Shown piece after piece: positions 5,223 through 6,478 of a stretch of 6,478 nucleotides of DNA. Under the pieces are notes generated by a model, which worked only from the letters and a program-made list of their open reading frames with translations, searched no databases and was not told the DNA's origin. The position numbers and the translations under genes were made by a program. Positions within the stretch are counted from its first letter, which is position 1, and the number at the start of each line of letters is the position of its first letter. This DNA comes from an uncultured Burkholderiaceae bacterium (GTDB taxonomy: Bacteria > Pseudomonadota > Gammaproteobacteria > Burkholderiales > Burkholderiaceae_F): the NCBI GenBank assembly GCA_937936215.1, contig CALGWX010000263.1, positions 1 to 6,478 on the forward strand. Direction: 5' to 3'.

Positions 5223-6478
5223 TCAGGGACTCCTGCGCAGCGCCACGGCGGGGATCTTCAGGGCCTCGCGGTACTTGGCGACCGTGCGCCGAGCGACCAC
5301 GAACCCCTGCTCGCCGAGCAGCTCCGCGATGCGGCTGTCCGACAGCGGTTCCTTCGGGTCTTCACCTCCTATCAGTTGCTTGATCAAGGCGCGGATCGCC
5401 GTGCTGGAGGCCGCGCCGCCGGTGTCGGTCGCCACGTGGCTGCCGAAGAAGTACTTCAGCTCGAACACGCCGAAGGGCGTCGACATGAACTTGTTGCTGG
5501 TCACCCGCGAGACGGTCGACTCGTGCAGGTCGAGCACCTCGGCGATCTCGCGCAGCACCAGCGGCCGCATGGCGATCGCGCCATGGGTGAAGAAGGCGTG
5601 CTGGCGGTCGACGATCGCCTGCGCCACCCGCTGGATCGTCTCGAAGCGCTGCTCGATGTTGCGGATCAGCCAGCGCGCCTCCTGCAGCCGCGATGACCAC
5701 ATCGAGAAGCCTTCCCGGCTGCGCTCCTGCCTGACGGCCGCTGCGTAGGCCTGGTTCAGCCGCAGCTTGGGGACGACGTCGGGGTTGATCTGCGCCAGCC
5801 ATCGGTTGCGGCTCTTGGTCACCAGGATGTCCGGAATGACGTAGTCGACCACCGTGCTGCCAAAGCCTACGCCCGGATACGGATTCAGTCTACGAATCAG
5901 CGCCTGCGCCTGCAGCACTTCGGCCTCGGTGATTCCGAGCACCCGTGCCAGCTTGGCATATTCCCGCGCCGCCAGTGCAGGCAAGTGTTCACTGACGATG
6001 CGCCGGGCCTGGGCGATCAGCGCCGGGGGGCAGGGTGGCACCGGCTGCGCCGCCAGGGCATCGAGCTGCAGGGTCAGGCACTCGGCGGCATTGCGCGCGC
6101 CCACCCCTGCCGGGTCGAAGCTTTGCAGCAGCTTCAGGGCGGTGGCCAGGTCGTCCAGATCGATGCCAGCGCCCGCGGGGCAGACCTCCAGCAGCTCCTC
6201 CAGCGAGGAGGTCAGGTAGCCGTGGTCGTCGAGCGAGTCGATCAGCAGTTGCACCAGCGCGCGGTCGCGCGGCGAGGCCTTGGTCGCCGCGAGCTGCAAC
6301 CCGAGGTGCTCGCGCAACGAGGTCGGGGTCGTGGCCCAGGCCCCGGGACCGTCGTCGTCCTCGTCGCGCTCGCCGCGGGCGCTGCCCCAGTCGAACCCGG
6401 CCATCGCGGGGGACTCGGCTTCGCCGTTGACGGTCTCAGCCTCCGCGCCGCCTGCGGGCGGCTCTGGCGGCGCGATGG
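5223..6478 (-). CDS. rpoN: RNA polymerase sigma-54 factor RpoN (5' end outside window)
   Basis: About 417 residues are visible, running in frame to the right edge, so the Gln-rich N-terminal region I that contacts activators is missing. The visible N-terminal part is acidic and Pro/Ala/Glu-rich (region II, including GERDEDDDGPG near 6340-6372). The core-binding domain follows (SLREHLGLQL, then LLIDSLDDHGYLTSSLEELL, DPAGVGARNAAECLTLQL, and RRLNPYPGVGF). Next is the helix-turn-helix LREIAEVLDLHESTVSRVTS (about 5495-5560) that reads the -12 element, the segment TPFGVFELKYFF, and the RpoN box ARRTVAKYRE at 5265-5294 that reads the -24 element. An ATG at 6404 is internal: the frame continues upstream for 24 further codons. 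RpoN directs transcription that needs ATP-driven activators, including nitrogen-regulated genes. The gene heads the visible minus-strand cluster; lptB would be expected upstream but is off the window. Confidence 0.97.
   Translation of the reverse strand, partial: IAPPEPPAGGAEAETVNGEAESPAMAGFDWGSARGERDEDDDGPGAWATTPTSLREHLGLQLAATKASPRDRALVQLLIDSLDDHGYLTSSLEELLEVCPAGAGIDLDDLATALKLLQSFDPAGVGARNAAECLTLQLDALAAQPVPPCPPALIAQARRIVSEHLPALAAREYAKLARVLGITEAEVLQAQALIRRLNPYPGVGFGSTVVDYVIPDILVTKSRNRWLAQINPDVVPKLRLNQAYAAAVRQERSREGFSMWSSRLQEARWLIRNIEQRFETIQRVAQAIVDRQHAFFTHGAIAMRPLVLREIAEVLDLHESTVSRVTSNKFMSTPFGVFELKYFFGSHVATDTGGAASSTAIRALIKQLIGGEDPKEPLSDSRIAELLGEQGFVVARRTVAKYREALKIPAVALRRSP

Noticed and set aside
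6037..6050. TGGCAC-like start of a sigma-54 promoter
   Set aside because: It lies inside rpoN coding sequence and lacks the TTGC element at the right spacing.
1..6478. CRISPR array, insertion sequence, tRNA or phage module
   Set aside because: No spaced direct repeats, transposase, cloverleaf or phage genes were seen; the only direct repeat is the internal psiF duplication.

Overview
The window is GC-rich DNA whose gene content and order point to a betaproteobacterium, most likely of the order Burkholderiales or a close relative; the genus cannot be fixed from the sequence. The main clue is the run rpoN - hpf - ptsN - hprK - rapZ, all on the minus strand. HprK combined with an EIIA-Ntr gene and rpoN in this order is characteristic of Betaproteobacteria. 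The antisense and out-of-frame open frames that fill the window are what high GC content produces and are not annotated.

Layout from left to right. Positions 1-218 (+) hold the 3' end of a gene that looks like the C-terminus of the adenine glycosylase MutY. It converges on a minus-strand group read right to left. Positions 5223-6478 carry rpoN (sigma-54), whose 5' end lies outside the window. hpf (4843-5175, short ribosome hibernation factor) follows after a 47-nt gap that contains a perfect hairpin. A 390-bp non-coding stretch (4453-4842) then holds a weak candidate terminator, a 12-bp palindrome and a consensus-like -10 hexamer. After it come ptsN (3982-4452, EIIA-Ntr) and hprK (2913-3842, HPr kinase/phosphorylase), separated by 129-139 nt of GC-rich inverted repeats. 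Next is a small exported two-repeat PsiF-family protein (2517-2810), closed by a textbook rho-independent terminator (2456-2491). The last group is rapZ (1523-2392), a stand-alone LON-domain protein (900-1523) that overlaps rapZ by one base, and a carboxymuconolactone-decarboxylase-fold protein (350-889) 10 nt further on.

Functionally, the core is a nitrogen/carbon regulatory block. RpoN directs sigma-54 promoters, EIIA-Ntr is the end of the PTS-Ntr phosphorelay, HprK controls HPr by serine phosphorylation, and RapZ is a P-loop regulatory protein. HPF links the block to stationary-phase ribosome silencing. I found no clearly new system. The points most worth checking are the psiF-like gene with its own strong terminator between hprK and rapZ, the tight rapZ-LON-CMD coupling, and the structured non-coding spacers around ptsN.
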